Notes under the pieces: generated by a model | Databases searched by the model: none | What the model saw: only the letters and a program-made list of their open reading frames with translations | Told to the model about the DNA's origin: nothing | Part shown: piece after piece, positions 23,672 to 36,473 of the stretch | How the letters are laid out: every line of letters starts with the position of its first letter | How positions within the stretch are numbered: position 1 is the first letter of the stretch | Program-made: the position numbers and the translations under genes | Source of the DNA: Theocolax elegans | Lineage: Eukaryota > Arthropoda > Insecta > Hymenoptera > Cerocephalidae | Assembly (NCBI GenBank): GCA_026168455.1 | Contig: JANSJX010000055.1 | Coordinates: 1-64,000 of the forward strand | DNA length: 64,000 bases | Reading direction: 5' to 3'

Positions 23672-23930
23672 GCTGAAACAAGCTGAATAAGACTAAAAAT
23701 ATTTTCCCATTTGTCTAGCAGTGGAAGCTAGGGTCCTAAGCACGTAAGATTTTTTTGACAGCAATCAGGTTATTAAATACCATAGATTAGAGACAATTAT
23801 AAGATACCCGTCTATGTGTTGATATTTCTGATAACGGCAAGAAGCAAAAGTCTGGACTTTGACTGACTTCCTGTCATCGTTACAATTGCAACTGACATTA
23901 TTGATTATCGGAAACGTTACCACACTAGCA
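23672..23930. repeat. Spacer 25, class A long (259 bp)
   Basis: Class A, preceded by GCGCAG/GGCTTG as is usual for A-long. Seven monomers follow (23931-24644). Confidence 0.94.
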
Positions 23931-24644
23931 GGAAACTTAAGCTCATTTTAGCTACCTTAAGCTGAAAGTTAGCTCCACTACAATAAGAACAGTGTCTCCA
24001 AGCTATCTCCGGCTAGAAATGAGCTGAAACAAGGAAACTTAAGCTCATTTTAGCTACCTTAAGCTGAAAGTTAGCTCCACTGCAATATGAACAGTGTCTC
24101 CAAGCTGTCTGCGGCTTGAAATGAGCTGAAACAAGGAAACTTAAGCTCATTTTAGCTACCTTAAGCTGAAAGTTAGCTCCACTGCAATAAGAACAGTGTT
24201 TCCAAGCTATCTCCGGCTAGAAATGAGCTGAAACAAGGAAACTTAAGCTCATTTTAGCTACCTTAAGCTGAAAGTTAGCTCCACTGCAATAAGAACAGTG
24301 TTTCCAAGCTATCTCCGGCTAGAAATGAGCTGAAACAAGGAAACTTAAGCTCATTTTAGCTATCTTAAGCTGAAAGTTAGCTCCACTGCAATAAGAACAG
24401 TGTCTCCTAGCTGTCTGCGACTTGAAATGAGCTAAAACATGGAAACTTAAGCTCATTTTAGCTACCTCAAGCTGAAAGTTAGCTCCACTGCAATAAGAAC
24501 AGTGTCTCCAAGCTATCTCCGGCTAGAAATGAGCTAAATTAAGGAAACGTAAGCTCATTTTAGCTACCTTAAGCTGAAAGTTAGCTCCACTGCAATAAGA
24601 ACAGTGTCTCCAAGCTGACTGCGGCTGGAAATGAGCTGAAACAA

Positions 24645-24868
24645 GCTGAAACAAGCTGAATAAAGCTAGGGTCCTAAGCACGTAAGATTTTTTTGACAGC
24701 AATCAGGTTATTAAATACCATAGATTAGAGACAACTATAAGATACCCGTCTATGTGTTGATATTTCGGATGCCGGCAAGAAGCAAAAGTCTGGACTTTGA
24801 CTGACTTGCTGTTTTCATATCAATTGCAAATGACATTATTGATTATCGGAAACGTTACCACACTAGCA
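24645..24868. repeat. Spacer 26, hybrid with late B-to-A switch, short (224 bp)
   Basis: The first three sites are class B (including CTTGCTGTTTTCA); only the final GATTATCGG and GTTACCACAC are class A. The switch lies at about 24830-24844. Nine monomers follow (24869-25786). Confidence 0.92.
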
Positions 24869-25786
24869 GGAAACTTAAGCTCATTTTAGCTACCTTAAGC
24901 TGAAAGTTAGCTCCACTGCAATAAGAACAGTGTCTCCAAGCTATCTCCGGCTAGAAATGAGCTGAATTAAGGAAACTTAAGCTCATTTTAGCTACCTCAA
25001 GCTGAAAGTTAGCTCCACTGCAATATGAATAGTGTCTCCAAGCTGTCTGCGGCTTGAAATGAGCTGAAACAAGGAAACTTAAGCTCATTTTAGCTACCTT
25101 AAGCTGAAAGTTAGCTCCACTGCAATAAGAACAGTGTTTCCAAGCTATCTCCGGCTAGAAATGAGCTGAAACAAGGAAACTTAAGCTCATTTTAGCTATC
25201 TTAAGCTGAAAGTTAGCTCCACTGCAATAAGAACAGTGTCTCCTAGCTGTCTGCGACTTGAAATGAGCTAATACATGGAAACTTAAGCTCATTTTAGCTA
25301 CCTCAAGCTGAAAGTTAGCTCCACTGCAGTAAGAACAGTGTCTCCAAGCTAGCTCCAGCTAGAAATGAGCTGATTTAAGGAAACTTAAGCTCATTTTAGC
25401 TACCTCAAGCTGAAAGTTAGCTCCACTGCAATAAGAGCAGTGTCTCCAAGCTGTCTGCGGCTTGAAATGAGCTGAAACAAGGAAACTTAAGCTCATTTTA
25501 GCTACCTTAAGCTGAAAGTTAGCTCCACTGCAATAAGAACAGTGTTTCCAAGCTATCTGCGACTTGAAATGAGCTAAAACATGGAAACTTAAGCTCATTT
25601 TAGCTACCTCAAGCTGAAAGTTAGCTCCACTGCAATAAGAACAGTGTCTCCAAGCTATCTCCGGCTAGAAATGAGCTGAATTAAGGAAACTTAAGCTCAT
25701 TTTAGCTACCTTAAGCTGAAAGTTAGCTCCACTGCAATAAGAACAGTGTCTCCAAGCTGACTGCGGCTGGAAATGAGCTGAAACAA

Positions 25787-26010
25787 GCTGAAACAAGCTG
25801 AATAAAGCTAGGGTCCTAAGCACGTAAGATTTTTTTGACAGCAATCAGGTTATTAAATACCATAGATTAGAGACAACTATAAGATACCCGTCTATGTGTT
25901 GATATTTCGGATGCCGGCAAGAAGCAAAAGTCTGGACTTTGACTGACTTGCTGTTTACATATCAATTGCAAATGACATTATTGATTTTGGGAAACGTTAC
26001 AACACTAGCA
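25787..26010. repeat. Spacer 27, class B short (224 bp)
   Basis: Class B with private GCTGTTTACATATC, shared only with its duplicate at 31492. Four monomers follow (26011-26418). Confidence 0.94.
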
Positions 26011-26418
26011 GGAAACTTAAGCTCATTTTAGCTACCTTAAGCTGAATGTTAGCTCCACTGCAATAAGAGCAGTGTCTCCAAGCTGTCTGCGGCTTGAAAT
26101 GAGCTGAATTAAGGAAACTTAAGCTCATTTTAGCTACCTCAAGCTGAAAGCTAGCTCCACTGCAATAAGAGCAGTGTCTCCAAGATGTCTGCGGCTTAAA
26201 ATGAGCTGAAACAAGGAAACTTAAGCTCATTTTAGCTACCTTAAGCTGAAAGTTAGCTCCACTGCAATAAGAACAGTGTCTCCAAGCTGACTGCGGCTAG
26301 AAATGAGCTGAAGCAAGGAAACTTAAGCTCATTTTAACTACCTCAAGCTGAAATCTAGCTCCACTGCAATAAGCGCAGTGTCTCCAAGCTGTCTGCGGCT
26401 TGAAATGAGCTGAAACAA

Positions 26419-26677
26419 GCTGAAACAAGCTGAATAAGACTAAAAATATTTTCCCATTTGTCTAGCAGTGGAAGCTAGGGTCCTAAGCACGTAAGATTTT
26501 TTTGACAGCAATCAGGTTATTAAATACCATAGATTAGAGACAATTATAAGATACCCGTCTATGTGTTGATATTTCTGATAACGGCAAGAAGCAAAAGTCT
26601 GGACTTTGACTGACTTCCTGTCATCGTTACAATTGCAACTGACATTATTGATTATCGGAAACGTTACCACACTAGCA
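26419..26677. repeat. Spacer 28, class A long (259 bp)
   Basis: Class A. Its duplicate is at 32124, 5705 bp downstream. Six monomers follow (26678-27289). Confidence 0.94.
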
Positions 26678-27289
26678 GGAAACTTAAGCTCATTTTAGCT
26701 ACCTTAAGCTGAAAGTTAGCTCCACTACAATAAGAACAGTGTCTCCAAGCTATCTCCGGCTAGAAATGAGCTGAAACAAGGAAACTTAAGCTCATTTTAG
26801 CTACCTTAAGCTGAAAGTTAGCTCCACTGCAATATGAACAGTGTCTCCAAGCTGTCTGCGGCTTGAAATGAGCTGAAACAAGGAAACTTAAGCTCATTTT
26901 AGCTACCTTAAGCTGAAAGTTAGCTCCACTGCAATAAGAACAGTGTTTCCAAGCTATCTCCGGCTAGAAATGAGCTGAAACAAGGAAACTTAAGCTCATT
27001 TTAGCTATCTTAAGCTGAAAGTTAGCTCCACTGCAATAAGAACAGTGTCTCCTAGCTGTCTGCGACTTGAAATGAGCTAAAACATGGAAACTTAAGCTCA
27101 TTTTAGCTACCTCAAGCTGAAAGTTAGCTCCACTGCAATAAGAACAGTGTCTCCAAGCTATCTCCGGCTAGAAATGAGCTGAATTAAGGAAACTTAAGCT
27201 CATTTTAGCTACCTTAAGCTGAAAGTTAGCTCCACTGCAATAAGAACAGTGTCTCCAAGCTGACTGCGGCTGGAAATGAGCTGAAACAA

Positions 27290-27513
27290 GCTGAAACAAG
27301 CTGAATAAAGCTAGGGTCCTAAGCACGTAAGATTTTTTTGACAGCAATCAGGTTATTAAATACCATAGATTAGAGACAACTATAAGATACCCGTCTATGT
27401 GTTGATATTTCTGATAACGGCAAGAAGCAAAAGTCTGGACTTTGACTGACTTCCTGTCATCGTTACAATTGCAACTGACATTATTGATTATCGGAAACGT
27501 TACCACACTAGCA
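27290..27513. repeat. Spacer 29, class A short with class B first site (224 bp)
   Basis: GACAACTAT is class B and the remaining four sites are class A, so a switch or point change lies at about 27379-27410. Nine monomers follow (27514-28431). Confidence 0.9.
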
Positions 27514-28431
27514 GGAAACTTAAGCTCATTTTAGCTACCTTAAGCTGAAAGTTAGCTCCACTGCAATAAGAACAGTGTTTCCAAGCTATCTCCGGCTAGA
27601 AATGAGCTGAAACAAGGAAACTTAAGCTCATTTTAGCTATCTTAAGCTGAAAGTTAGCTCCACTGCAATAAGAACAGTGTTTCCAAGCTATCTCCGGCTA
27701 GAAATGAGCTGAAACAAGGAAACTTAAGCTCATTTTAGCTATCTTAAGCTGAAAGTTAGCTCCACTGCAATAAGAACAGTGTTTCCAAGCTATCTCCGGC
27801 TAGAAATGAGCTGAAACAAGGAAACTTAAGCTCATTTTAGCTACCTTAAGCTGAAAGTTAGCTCCACTGCAATATGAACAGTGTCTCCAAGCTGTCTGCG
27901 GCTTGAAATGAGCTGAAACAAGGAAACTTAAGCTCATTTTAGCTACCTTAAGCTGAAAGTTAGCTCCACTGCAATAAGAACAGTGTTTCCAAGCTATCTC
28001 CGGCTAGAAATGAGCTGAAACAAGGAAACTTAAGCTCATTTTAGCTACCTTAAGCTGAAAGTTAGCTCCACTGCAATAAGAACAGTGTTTCCAAGCTATC
28101 TCCGGCTAGAAATGAGCTGAAACAAGGAAACTTAAGCTCATTTTAGCTATCTTAAGCTGAAAGTTAGCTCCACTGCAATAAGAACAGTGTCTCCTAGCTG
28201 TCTGCGACTTGAAATGAGCTAAAACATGGAAACTTAAGCTCATTTTAGCTACCTCAAGCTGAAAGTTAGCTCCACTGCAATAAGAACAGTGTCTCCAAGC
28301 TATCTCCGGCTAGAAATGAGCTGAATTAAGGAAACTTAAGCTCATTTTAGCTACCTTAAGCTGAAAGTTAGCTCCACTGCAATAAGAACAGTGTCTCCAA
28401 GCTGACTGCGGCTGGAAATGAGCTGAAACAA

Positions 28432-28654
28432 GCTGAAACAAGCTGAATAAAGCTAGGGTCCTAAGCACGTAAGATTTTTTTACAGCAATCAGGTTATTAA
28501 ATACCATAGATTAGAGACAACTATAAGATACCCGTCTATGTGTTGATATTTCGGATGCCGGCAAGAAGCAAAAGTCTGGACTTTGACTGACTTGCTGTTT
28601 TCATATCAATTGCAAATGACATTATTGATTATTGGAAACGTTACCACACTAGCA
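28432..28654. repeat. Spacer 30, hybrid with late switch, short (223 bp)
   Basis: B at the first three sites, then GATTATTGG (class A with CpG to TpG) and GTTACCACAC. A G is lost after the T run (TTTTTTTACAG). The following block (28655-29784) is 11 monomers plus 8 bp; the surplus is GGGAAACC near 28962. Confidence 0.92.
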
Positions 28655-29784
28655 GGAAACTTAAGCTCATTTTAGCTACCTTAAGCTGAAAGTTAGCTCC
28701 ACTGCAATAAGAACAGTGTCTCCAAGCTATCTCCGGCTAGAAATGAGCTGAATTAAGGAAACTTAAGCTCATTTTAGCTACCTCAAGCTGAAAGTTAGCT
28801 CCACTGCAATATGAATAGTGTCTCCAAGCTGTCTGCGGCTTGAAATGAGCTGAAACAAGGAAACTTAAGCTCATTTTAGCTACCTTAAGCTGAAAGTTAG
28901 CTCCACTGCAATAAGCACAGTGTCTCCATGCTGTCTGCGGCTTGAAATGAGCAGAATCAAGGGAAACCAAGGAAACTTAAGCTCATTTTAGCTACCTTAA
29001 GCTGAAAGTTAGCTCCACTGCAATAAGCACAGTGTCTCCATGCTGTCTGCGGCTTGAAATGAGCAGAATCAGGAAACTAAAGCTTATTTTAGCTACCTCA
29101 AGCTGAATGTTGCTCCACTGCAATAAGAACAGTGTCTCCAAGCTGACTGCGGCTTGAAATGAGCTGAAACATGGAAACTTAAGCTCATTTTAGCTACCTC
29201 AAGCTGAAAGTTAGCTCCACTGCAATACGAGCAGTGTCTCCAAGCTGTCTGCGGCTTGAAATGAGCTGAAACAAGGAACCTTAAGCTCATTTTAGCTACC
29301 TTAAGCTGAAAGTTAGCTCCACTGCAATAAGAACAGTGTTTCCAAGCTATCTCCGGCTAGAAATGAGCTGAAACAAGGAAACTTAAGCTCATTTTAGCTA
29401 TCTTAAGCTGAAAGTTAGCTCCACTGCAATAAGAACAGTGTCTCCTAGCTGTCTGCGACTTGAAATGAGCTAAAACATGGAAACTTAAGCTCATTTTAGC
29501 TACCTCAAGCTGAAAGTTAGCTCCACTGCAATAAGAACAGTGTCTCCAAGCTATCTCCGGCTAGAAATGAGCTGAATTAAGGAAACTTAAGCTCATTTTA
29601 GCTACCTTAAGCTGAAAGTTAGCTCCACTGCAATAAGAACAGTGTCTCCAAGCTATCTCCGGCTAGAAATGAGCTGAATTAAGGAAACTTAAGCTCATTT
29701 TAGCTACCTTAAGCTGAAAGTTAGCTCCACTGCAATAAGAACAGTGTCTCCAAGCTGACTGCGGCTGGAAATGAGCTGAAACAA

Positions 29785-30008
29785 GCTGAAACAAGCTGAA
29801 TAAAGCTAGGGTCCTAAGCACGTAAGATTTTTTTGACAGCAATCAGGTTATTAAATACCATAGATTAGAGACAACTATAAGATACCCGTCTATGTGTTGA
29901 TATTTCGGATGCCGGCAAGAAGCAAAAGTCTGGACTTTGACTGACTTGCTGTTTTCATATCAATTGCAAATGACATTATTGATTTTGGGAAACGTTACAA
30001 CACTAGCA
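29785..30008. repeat. Spacer 31, class B short (224 bp)
   Basis: Class B, short. Four monomers follow (30009-30416), with private AGCTCTACTG and ACAGTATCTCC shared only with the block after 35806. Confidence 0.94.
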
Positions 30009-30416
30009 GGAAACTTAAGCTCATTTTAGCTACCTTAAGCTGAATGTTAGCTCCACTGCAATAAGAGCAGTGTCTCCAAGCTGTCTGCGGCTTGAAATGA
30101 GCTGAATTAAGGAAACTTAAGCTCATTTTAGCTACCTCAAGCTGAAAGCTAGCTCTACTGCAATAAGAGCAGTGTCTCCAAGATGTCTGCGGCTTGAAAT
30201 GAGCTGAAACAAGGAAACTTAAGCTCATTTTAGCTACCTTAAGCTGAAAGTTAGCTCCACTGCAATAAGAACAGTATCTCCAAGCTGACTGCGGCTAGAA
30301 ATGAGCTGAAGCAAGGAAACTTAAGCTCATTTTAGCTACCTCAAGCTGAAAGCTAGCTCCACTGCAATAAGCGCAGTGTCTCCAAGCTGTCTGCGGCTTG
30401 AAATGAGCTGAAACAA

Positions 30417-30675
30417 GCTGAAACAAGCTGAATAAGACTAAAAATATTTTCCCATTTGTCTAGCAGTGGAAGCTAGGGTCCTAAGCACGTAAGATTTTTT
30501 TGACAGCAATCAGGTTATTAAATACCATAGATTAGAGACAATTATAAGATACCCGTCTATGTGTTGATATTTCTGATAACGGCAAGAAGCAAAAGTCTGG
30601 ACTTTGACTGACTTCCTGTCATCGTTACAATTGCAACTGACATTATTGATTATCGGAAACGTTACCACACTAGCA
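30417..30675. repeat. Spacer 32, class A long (259 bp)
   Basis: Class A. Its end is the junction between the two copies of the 5.7-kb duplication: the next block (30676-31491, eight monomers) opens with the AATATGAATAG monomer that is the second monomer in the first copy. Confidence 0.93.
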
Positions 30676-31491
30676 GGAAACTTAAGCTCATTTTAGCTAC
30701 CTCAAGCTGAAAGTTAGCTCCACTGCAATATGAATAGTGTCTCCAAGCTGTCTGCGGCTTGAAATGAGCTGAAACAAGGAAACTTAAGCTCATTTTAGCT
30801 ACCTTAAGCTGAAAGTTAGCTCCACTGCAATAAGAACAGTGTTTCCAAGCTATCTCCGGCTAGAAATGAGCTGAAACAAGGAAACTTAAGCTCATTTTAG
30901 CTATCTTAAGCTGAAAGTTAGCTCCACTGCAATAAGAACAGTGTCTCCTAGCTGTCTGCGACTTGAAATGAGCTAATACATGGAAACTTAAGCTCATTTT
31001 AGCTACCTCAAGCTGAAAGTTAGCTCCACTGCAGTAAGAACAGTGTCTCCAAGCTAGCTCCAGCTAGAAATGAGCTGATTTAAGGAAACTTAAGCTCATT
31101 TTAGCTACCTCAAGCTGAAAGTTAGCTCCACTGCAATAAGAGCAGTGTCTCCAAGCTGTCTGCGGCTTGAAATGAGCTGAAACAAGGAAACTTAAGCTCA
31201 TTTTAGCTACCTTAAGCTGAAAGTTAGCTCCACTGCAATAAGAACAGTGTTTCCAAGCTATCTGCGACTTGAAATGAGCTAAAACATGGAAACTTAAGCT
31301 CATTTTAGCTACCTCAAGCTGAAAGTTAGCTCCACTGCAATAAGAACAGTGTCTCCAAGCTATCTCCGGCTAGAAATGAGCTGAATTAAGGAAACTTAAG
31401 CTCATTTTAGCTACCTTAAGCTGAAAGTTAGCTCCACTGCAATAAGAACAGTGTCTCCAAGCTGACTGCGGCTGGAAATGAGCTGAAACAA

Positions 31492-31715
31492 GCTGAAACA
31501 AGCTGAATAAAGCTAGGGTCCTAAGCACGTAAGATTTTTTTGACAGCAATCAGGTTATTAAATACCATAGATTAGAGACAACTATAAGATACCCGTCTAT
31601 GTGTTGATATTTCGGATGCCGGCAAGAAGCAAAAGTCTGGACTTTGACTGACTTGCTGTTTACATATCAATTGCAAATGACATTATTGATTTTGGGAAAC
31701 GTTACAACACTAGCA
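31492..31715. repeat. Spacer 33, class B short (224 bp)
   Basis: Duplicate of 25787 with the same GCTGTTTACATATC. Four monomers follow (31716-32123), again with GGCTTAAAATGAG and GAAATCTAGC. Confidence 0.94.
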
Positions 31716-32123
31716 GGAAACTTAAGCTCATTTTAGCTACCTTAAGCTGAATGTTAGCTCCACTGCAATAAGAGCAGTGTCTCCAAGCTGTCTGCGGCTT
31801 GAAATGAGCTGAATTAAGGAAACTTAAGCTCATTTTAGCTACCTCAAGCTGAAAGCTAGCTCCACTGCAATAAGAGCAGTGTCTCCAAGATGTCTGCGGC
31901 TTAAAATGAGCTGAAACAAGGAAACTTAAGCTCATTTTAGCTACCTTAAGCTGAAAGTTAGCTCCACTGCAATAAGAACAGTGTCTCCAAGCTGACTGCG
32001 GCTAGAAATGAGCTGAAGCAAGGAAACTTAAGCTCATTTTAACTACCTCAAGCTGAAATCTAGCTCCACTGCAATAAGCGCAGTGTCTCCAAGCTGTCTG
32101 CGGCTTGAAATGAGCTGAAACAA

Positions 32124-32382
32124 GCTGAAACAAGCTGAATAAGACTAAAAATATTTTCCCATTTGTCTAGCAGTGGAAGCTAGGGTCCTAAGCACGTAAG
32201 ATTTTTTTGACAGCAATCAGGTTATTAAATACCATAGATTAGAGACAATTATAAGATACCCGTCTATGTGTTGATATTTCTGATAACGGCAAGAAGCAAA
32301 AGTCTGGACTTTGACTGACTTCCTGTCATCGTTACAATTGCAACTGACATTATTGATTATCGGAAACGTTACCACACTAGCA
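32124..32382. repeat. Spacer 34, class A long (259 bp)
   Basis: Duplicate of 26419. Six monomers follow (32383-32994). Confidence 0.94.
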
Positions 32383-32994
32383 GGAAACTTAAGCTCATTT
32401 TAGCTACCTTAAGCTGAAAGTTAGCTCCACTACAATAAGAACAGTGTCTCCAAGCTATCTCCGGCTAGAAATGAGCTGAAACAAGGAAACTTAAGCTCAT
32501 TTTAGCTACCTTAAGCTGAAAGTTAGCTCCACTGCAATATGAACAGTGTCTCCAAGCTGTCTGCGGCTTGAAATGAGCTGAAACAAGGAAACTTAAGCTC
32601 ATTTTAGCTACCTTAAGCTGAAAGTTAGCTCCACTGCAATAAGAACAGTGTTTCCAAGCTATCTCCGGCTAGAAATGAGCTGAAACAAGGAAACTTAAGC
32701 TCATTTTAGCTATCTTAAGCTGAAAGTTAGCTCCACTGCAATAAGAACAGTGTCTCCTAGCTGTCTGCGACTTGAAATGAGCTAAAACATGGAAACTTAA
32801 GCTCATTTTAGCTACCTCAAGCTGAAAGTTAGCTCCACTGCAATAAGAACAGTGTCTCCAAGCTATCTCCGGCTAGAAATGAGCTGAATTAAGGAAACTT
32901 AAGCTCATTTTAGCTACCTTAAGCTGAAAGTTAGCTCCACTGCAATAAGAACAGTGTCTCCAAGCTGACTGCGGCTGGAAATGAGCTGAAACAA

Positions 32995-33218
32995 GCTGAA
33001 ACAAGCTGAATAAAGCTAGGGTCCTAAGCACGTAAGATTTTTTTGACAGCAATCAGGTTATTAAATACCATAGATTAGAGACAACTATAAGATACCCGTC
33101 TATGTGTTGATATTTCTGATAACGGCAAGAAGCAAAAGTCTGGACTTTGACTGACTTCCTGTCATCGTTACAATTGCAACTGACATTATTGATTATCGGA
33201 AACGTTACCACACTAGCA
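32995..33218. repeat. Spacer 35, class A short with class B first site (224 bp)
   Basis: Duplicate of 27290. The following block (33219-34339) is 11 monomers minus one base (CTCATTTAGC near 33437), two monomers more than in the first copy. Confidence 0.92.
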
Positions 33219-34339
33219 GGAAACTTAAGCTCATTTTAGCTACCTTAAGCTGAAAGTTAGCTCCACTGCAATAAGAACAGTGTTTCCAAGCTATCTCCGG
33301 CTAGAAATGAGCTGAAACAAGGAAACTTAAGCTCATTTTAGCTATCTTAAGCTGAAAGTTAGCTCCACTGCAATAAGAACAGTGTTTCCAAGCTATCTCC
33401 GGCTAGAAATGAGCTGAAACAAGGAAACTTAAGCTCATTTAGCTATCTTAAGCTGAAAGTTAGCTCCACTGCAATAAGAACAGTGTTTCCAAGCTATCTC
33501 CGGCTAGAAATGAGCTGAAACAAGGAAACTTAAGCTCATTTTAGCTACCTTAAGCTGAAAGTTAGCTCCACTGCAATATGAACAGTGTCTCCAAGCTGTC
33601 TGCGGCTTGAAATGAGCTGAAACAAGGAAACTTAAGCTCATTTTAGCTACCTTAAGCTGAAAGTTAGCTCCACTGCAATAAGAACAGTGTTTCCAAGCTA
33701 TCTCCGGCTAGAAATGAGCTGAAACAAGGAAACTTAAGCTCATTTTAGCTACCTTAAGCTGAAAGTTAGCTCCACTGCAATATGAACAGTGTCTCCAAGC
33801 TGTCTGCGGCTTGAAATGAGCTGAAACAAGGAAACTTAAGCTCATTTTAGCTACCTTAAGCTGAAAGTTAGCTCCACTGCAATAAGAACAGTGTTTCCAA
33901 GCTATCTCCGGCTAGAAATGAGCTGAAACAAGGAAACTTAAGCTCATTTTAGCTACCTTAAGCTGAAAGTTAGCTCCACTGCAATAAGAACAGTGTTTCC
34001 AAGCTATCTCCGGCTAGAAATGAGCTGAAACAAGGAAACTTAAGCTCATTTTAGCTATCTTAAGCTGAAAGTTAGCTCCACTGCAATAAGAACAGTGTCT
34101 CCTAGCTGTCTGCGACTTGAAATGAGCTAAAACATGGAAACTTAAGCTCATTTTAGCTACCTCAAGCTGAAAGTTAGCTCCACTGCAATAAGAACAGTGT
34201 CTCCAAGCTATCTCCGGCTAGAAATGAGCTGAATTAAGGAAACTTAAGCTCATTTTAGCTACCTTAAGCTGAAAGTTAGCTCCACTGCAATAAGAACAGT
34301 GTCTCCAAGCTGACTGCGGCTGGAAATGAGCTGAAACAA

Positions 34340-34562
34340 GCTGAAACAAGCTGAATAAAGCTAGGGTCCTAAGCACGTAAGATTTTTTTACAGCAATCAG
34401 GTTATTAAATACCATAGATTAGAGACAACTATAAGATACCCGTCTATGTGTTGATATTTCGGATGCCGGCAAGAAGCAAAAGTCTGGACTTTGACTGACT
34501 TGCTGTTTTCATATCAATTGCAAATGACATTATTGATTATTGGAAACGTTACCACACTAGCA
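34340..34562. repeat. Spacer 36, hybrid with late switch, short (223 bp)
   Basis: Duplicate of 28432, including the lost G and GATTATTGG. The following block (34563-35582) has exactly ten monomers and lacks the 110 bp of extra sequence in the first copy. Confidence 0.92.
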
Positions 34563-35582
34563 GGAAACTTAAGCTCATTTTAGCTACCTTAAGCTGAAAG
34601 TTAGCTCCACTGCAATAAGAACAGTGTCTCCAAGCTATCTCCGGCTAGAAATGAGCTGAATTAAGGAAACTTAAGCTCATTTTAGCTACCTCAAGCTGAA
34701 AGTTAGCTCCACTGCAATATGAATAGTGTCTCCAAGCTGTCTGCGGCTTGAAATGAGCTGAAACAAGGAAACTTAAGCTCATTTTAGCTACCTTAAGCTG
34801 AAAGTTAGCTCCACTGCAATAAGCACAGTGTCTCCATGCTGTCTGCGGCTTGAAATGAGCAGAATCAAGGAAACTAAAGCTTATTTTAGCTACCTCAAGC
34901 TGAATGTTAGCTCCACTGCAATAAGAACAGTGTCTCCAAGCTGACTGCGGCTTGAAATGAGCTGAAACATGGAAACTTAAGCTCATTTTAGCTACCTCAA
35001 GCTGAAAGTTAGCTCCACTGCAATACGAGCAGTGTCTCCAAGCTGTCTGCGGCTTGAAATGAGCTGAAACAAGGAACCTTAAGCTCATTTTAGCTACCTT
35101 AAGCTGAAAGTTAGCTCCACTGCAATAAGAACAGTGTTTCCAAGCTATCTCCGGCTAGAAATGAGCTGAAACAAGGAAACTTAAGCTCATTTTAGCTATC
35201 TTAAGCTGAAAGTTAGCTCCACTGCAATAAGAACAGTGTCTCCTAGCTGTCTGCGACTTGAAATGAGCTAAAACATGGAAACTTAAGCTCATTTTAGCTA
35301 CCTCAAGCTGAAAGTTAGCTCCACTGCAATAAGAACAGTGTCTCCAAGCTATCTCCGGCTAGAAATGAGCTGAATTAAGGAAACTTAAGCTCATTTTAGC
35401 TACCTTAAGCTGAAAGTTAGCTCCACTGCAATAAGAACAGTGTCTCCAAGCTATCTCCGGCTAGAAATGAGCTGAATTAAGGAAACTTAAGCTCATTTTA
35501 GCTACCTTAAGCTGAAAGTTAGCTCCACTGCAATAAGAACAGTGTCTCCAAGCTGACTGCGGCTGGAAATGAGCTGAAACAA

Positions 35583-35806
35583 GCTGAAACAAGCTGAATA
35601 AAGCTAGGGTCCTAAGCACGTAAGATTTTTTTGACAGCAATCAGGTTATTAAATACCATAGATTAGAGACAACTATAAGATACCCGTCTATGTGTTGATA
35701 TTTCGGATGCCGGCAAGAAGCAAAAGTCTGGACTTTGACTGACTTGCTGTTTTCATATCAATTGCAAATGACATTATTGATTTTGGGAAACGTTACAACA
35801 CTAGCA
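35583..35806. repeat. Spacer 37, class B short (224 bp)
   Basis: Duplicate of 29785, offset 5798 bp. Four monomers follow (35807-36214). Confidence 0.94.
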
Positions 35807-36214
35807 GGAAACTTAAGCTCATTTTAGCTACCTTAAGCTGAATGTTAGCTCCACTGCAATAAGAGCAGTGTCTCCAAGCTGTCTGCGGCTTGAAATGAGC
35901 TGAATTAAGGAAACTTAAGCTCATTTTAGCTACCTCAAGCTGAAAGCTAGCTCTACTGCAATAAGAGCAGTGTCTCCAAGATGTCTGCGGCTTGAAATGA
36001 GCTGAAACAAGGAAACTTAAGCTCATTTTAGCTACCTTAAGCTGAAAGTTAGCTCCACTGCAATAAGAACAGTATCTCCAAGCTGACTGCGGCTAGAAAT
36101 GAGCTGAAGCAAGGAAACTTAAGCTCATTTTAGCTACCTCAAGCTGAAAGCTAGCTCCACTGCAATAAGCGCAGTGTCTCCAAGCTGTCTGCGGCTTGAA
36201 ATGAGCTGAAACAA

Positions 36215-36473
36215 GCTGAAACAAGCTGAATAAGACTAAAAATATTTTCCCATTTGTCTAGCAGTGGAAGCTAGGGTCCTAAGCACGTAAGATTTTTTTG
36301 ACAGCAATCAGGTTATTAAATACCATAGATTAGAGACAATTATAAGATACCCGTCTATGTGTTGATATTTCTGATAACGGCAAGAAGCAAAAGTCTGGAC
36401 TTTGACTGACTTCCTGTCATCGTTACAATTGCAACTGACATTATTGATTATCGGAAACGTTACCACACTAGCA
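36215..36473. repeat. Spacer 38, class A long (259 bp)
   Basis: Duplicate of 30417 and the right edge of the second 5.8-kb copy. Confidence 0.94.

Larger units (their letters stand above)
24971..36473. repeat. Tandem segmental duplication, 5705 and 5798 bp
   Basis: Copy 1 is 24971-30675 and copy 2 is 30676-36473. Both hold spacers in the order B-short, A-long, A-short, late hybrid, B-short, A-long. Private variants are shared at matching places: GTTTACATATC (25951 and 31660 region), GGCTTAAAATGAG, GAAATCTAGC, AGCTCTACTG and ACAGTATCTCC. They differ by about two monomers gained in copy 2 (block 33219-34339) and 110 bp extra in copy 1 (block 28655-29784). Confidence 0.92.

Noticed and set aside
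28310..28507. A 65-codon minus-strand frame with a distinct N-terminus (MVFNNLIAVKKS), repeated at 34218-34415
   Set aside because: The distinct start is spacer sequence read in frame because a G is missing after the T run in these two spacers. It is a by-product of a one-base change in duplicated copies.
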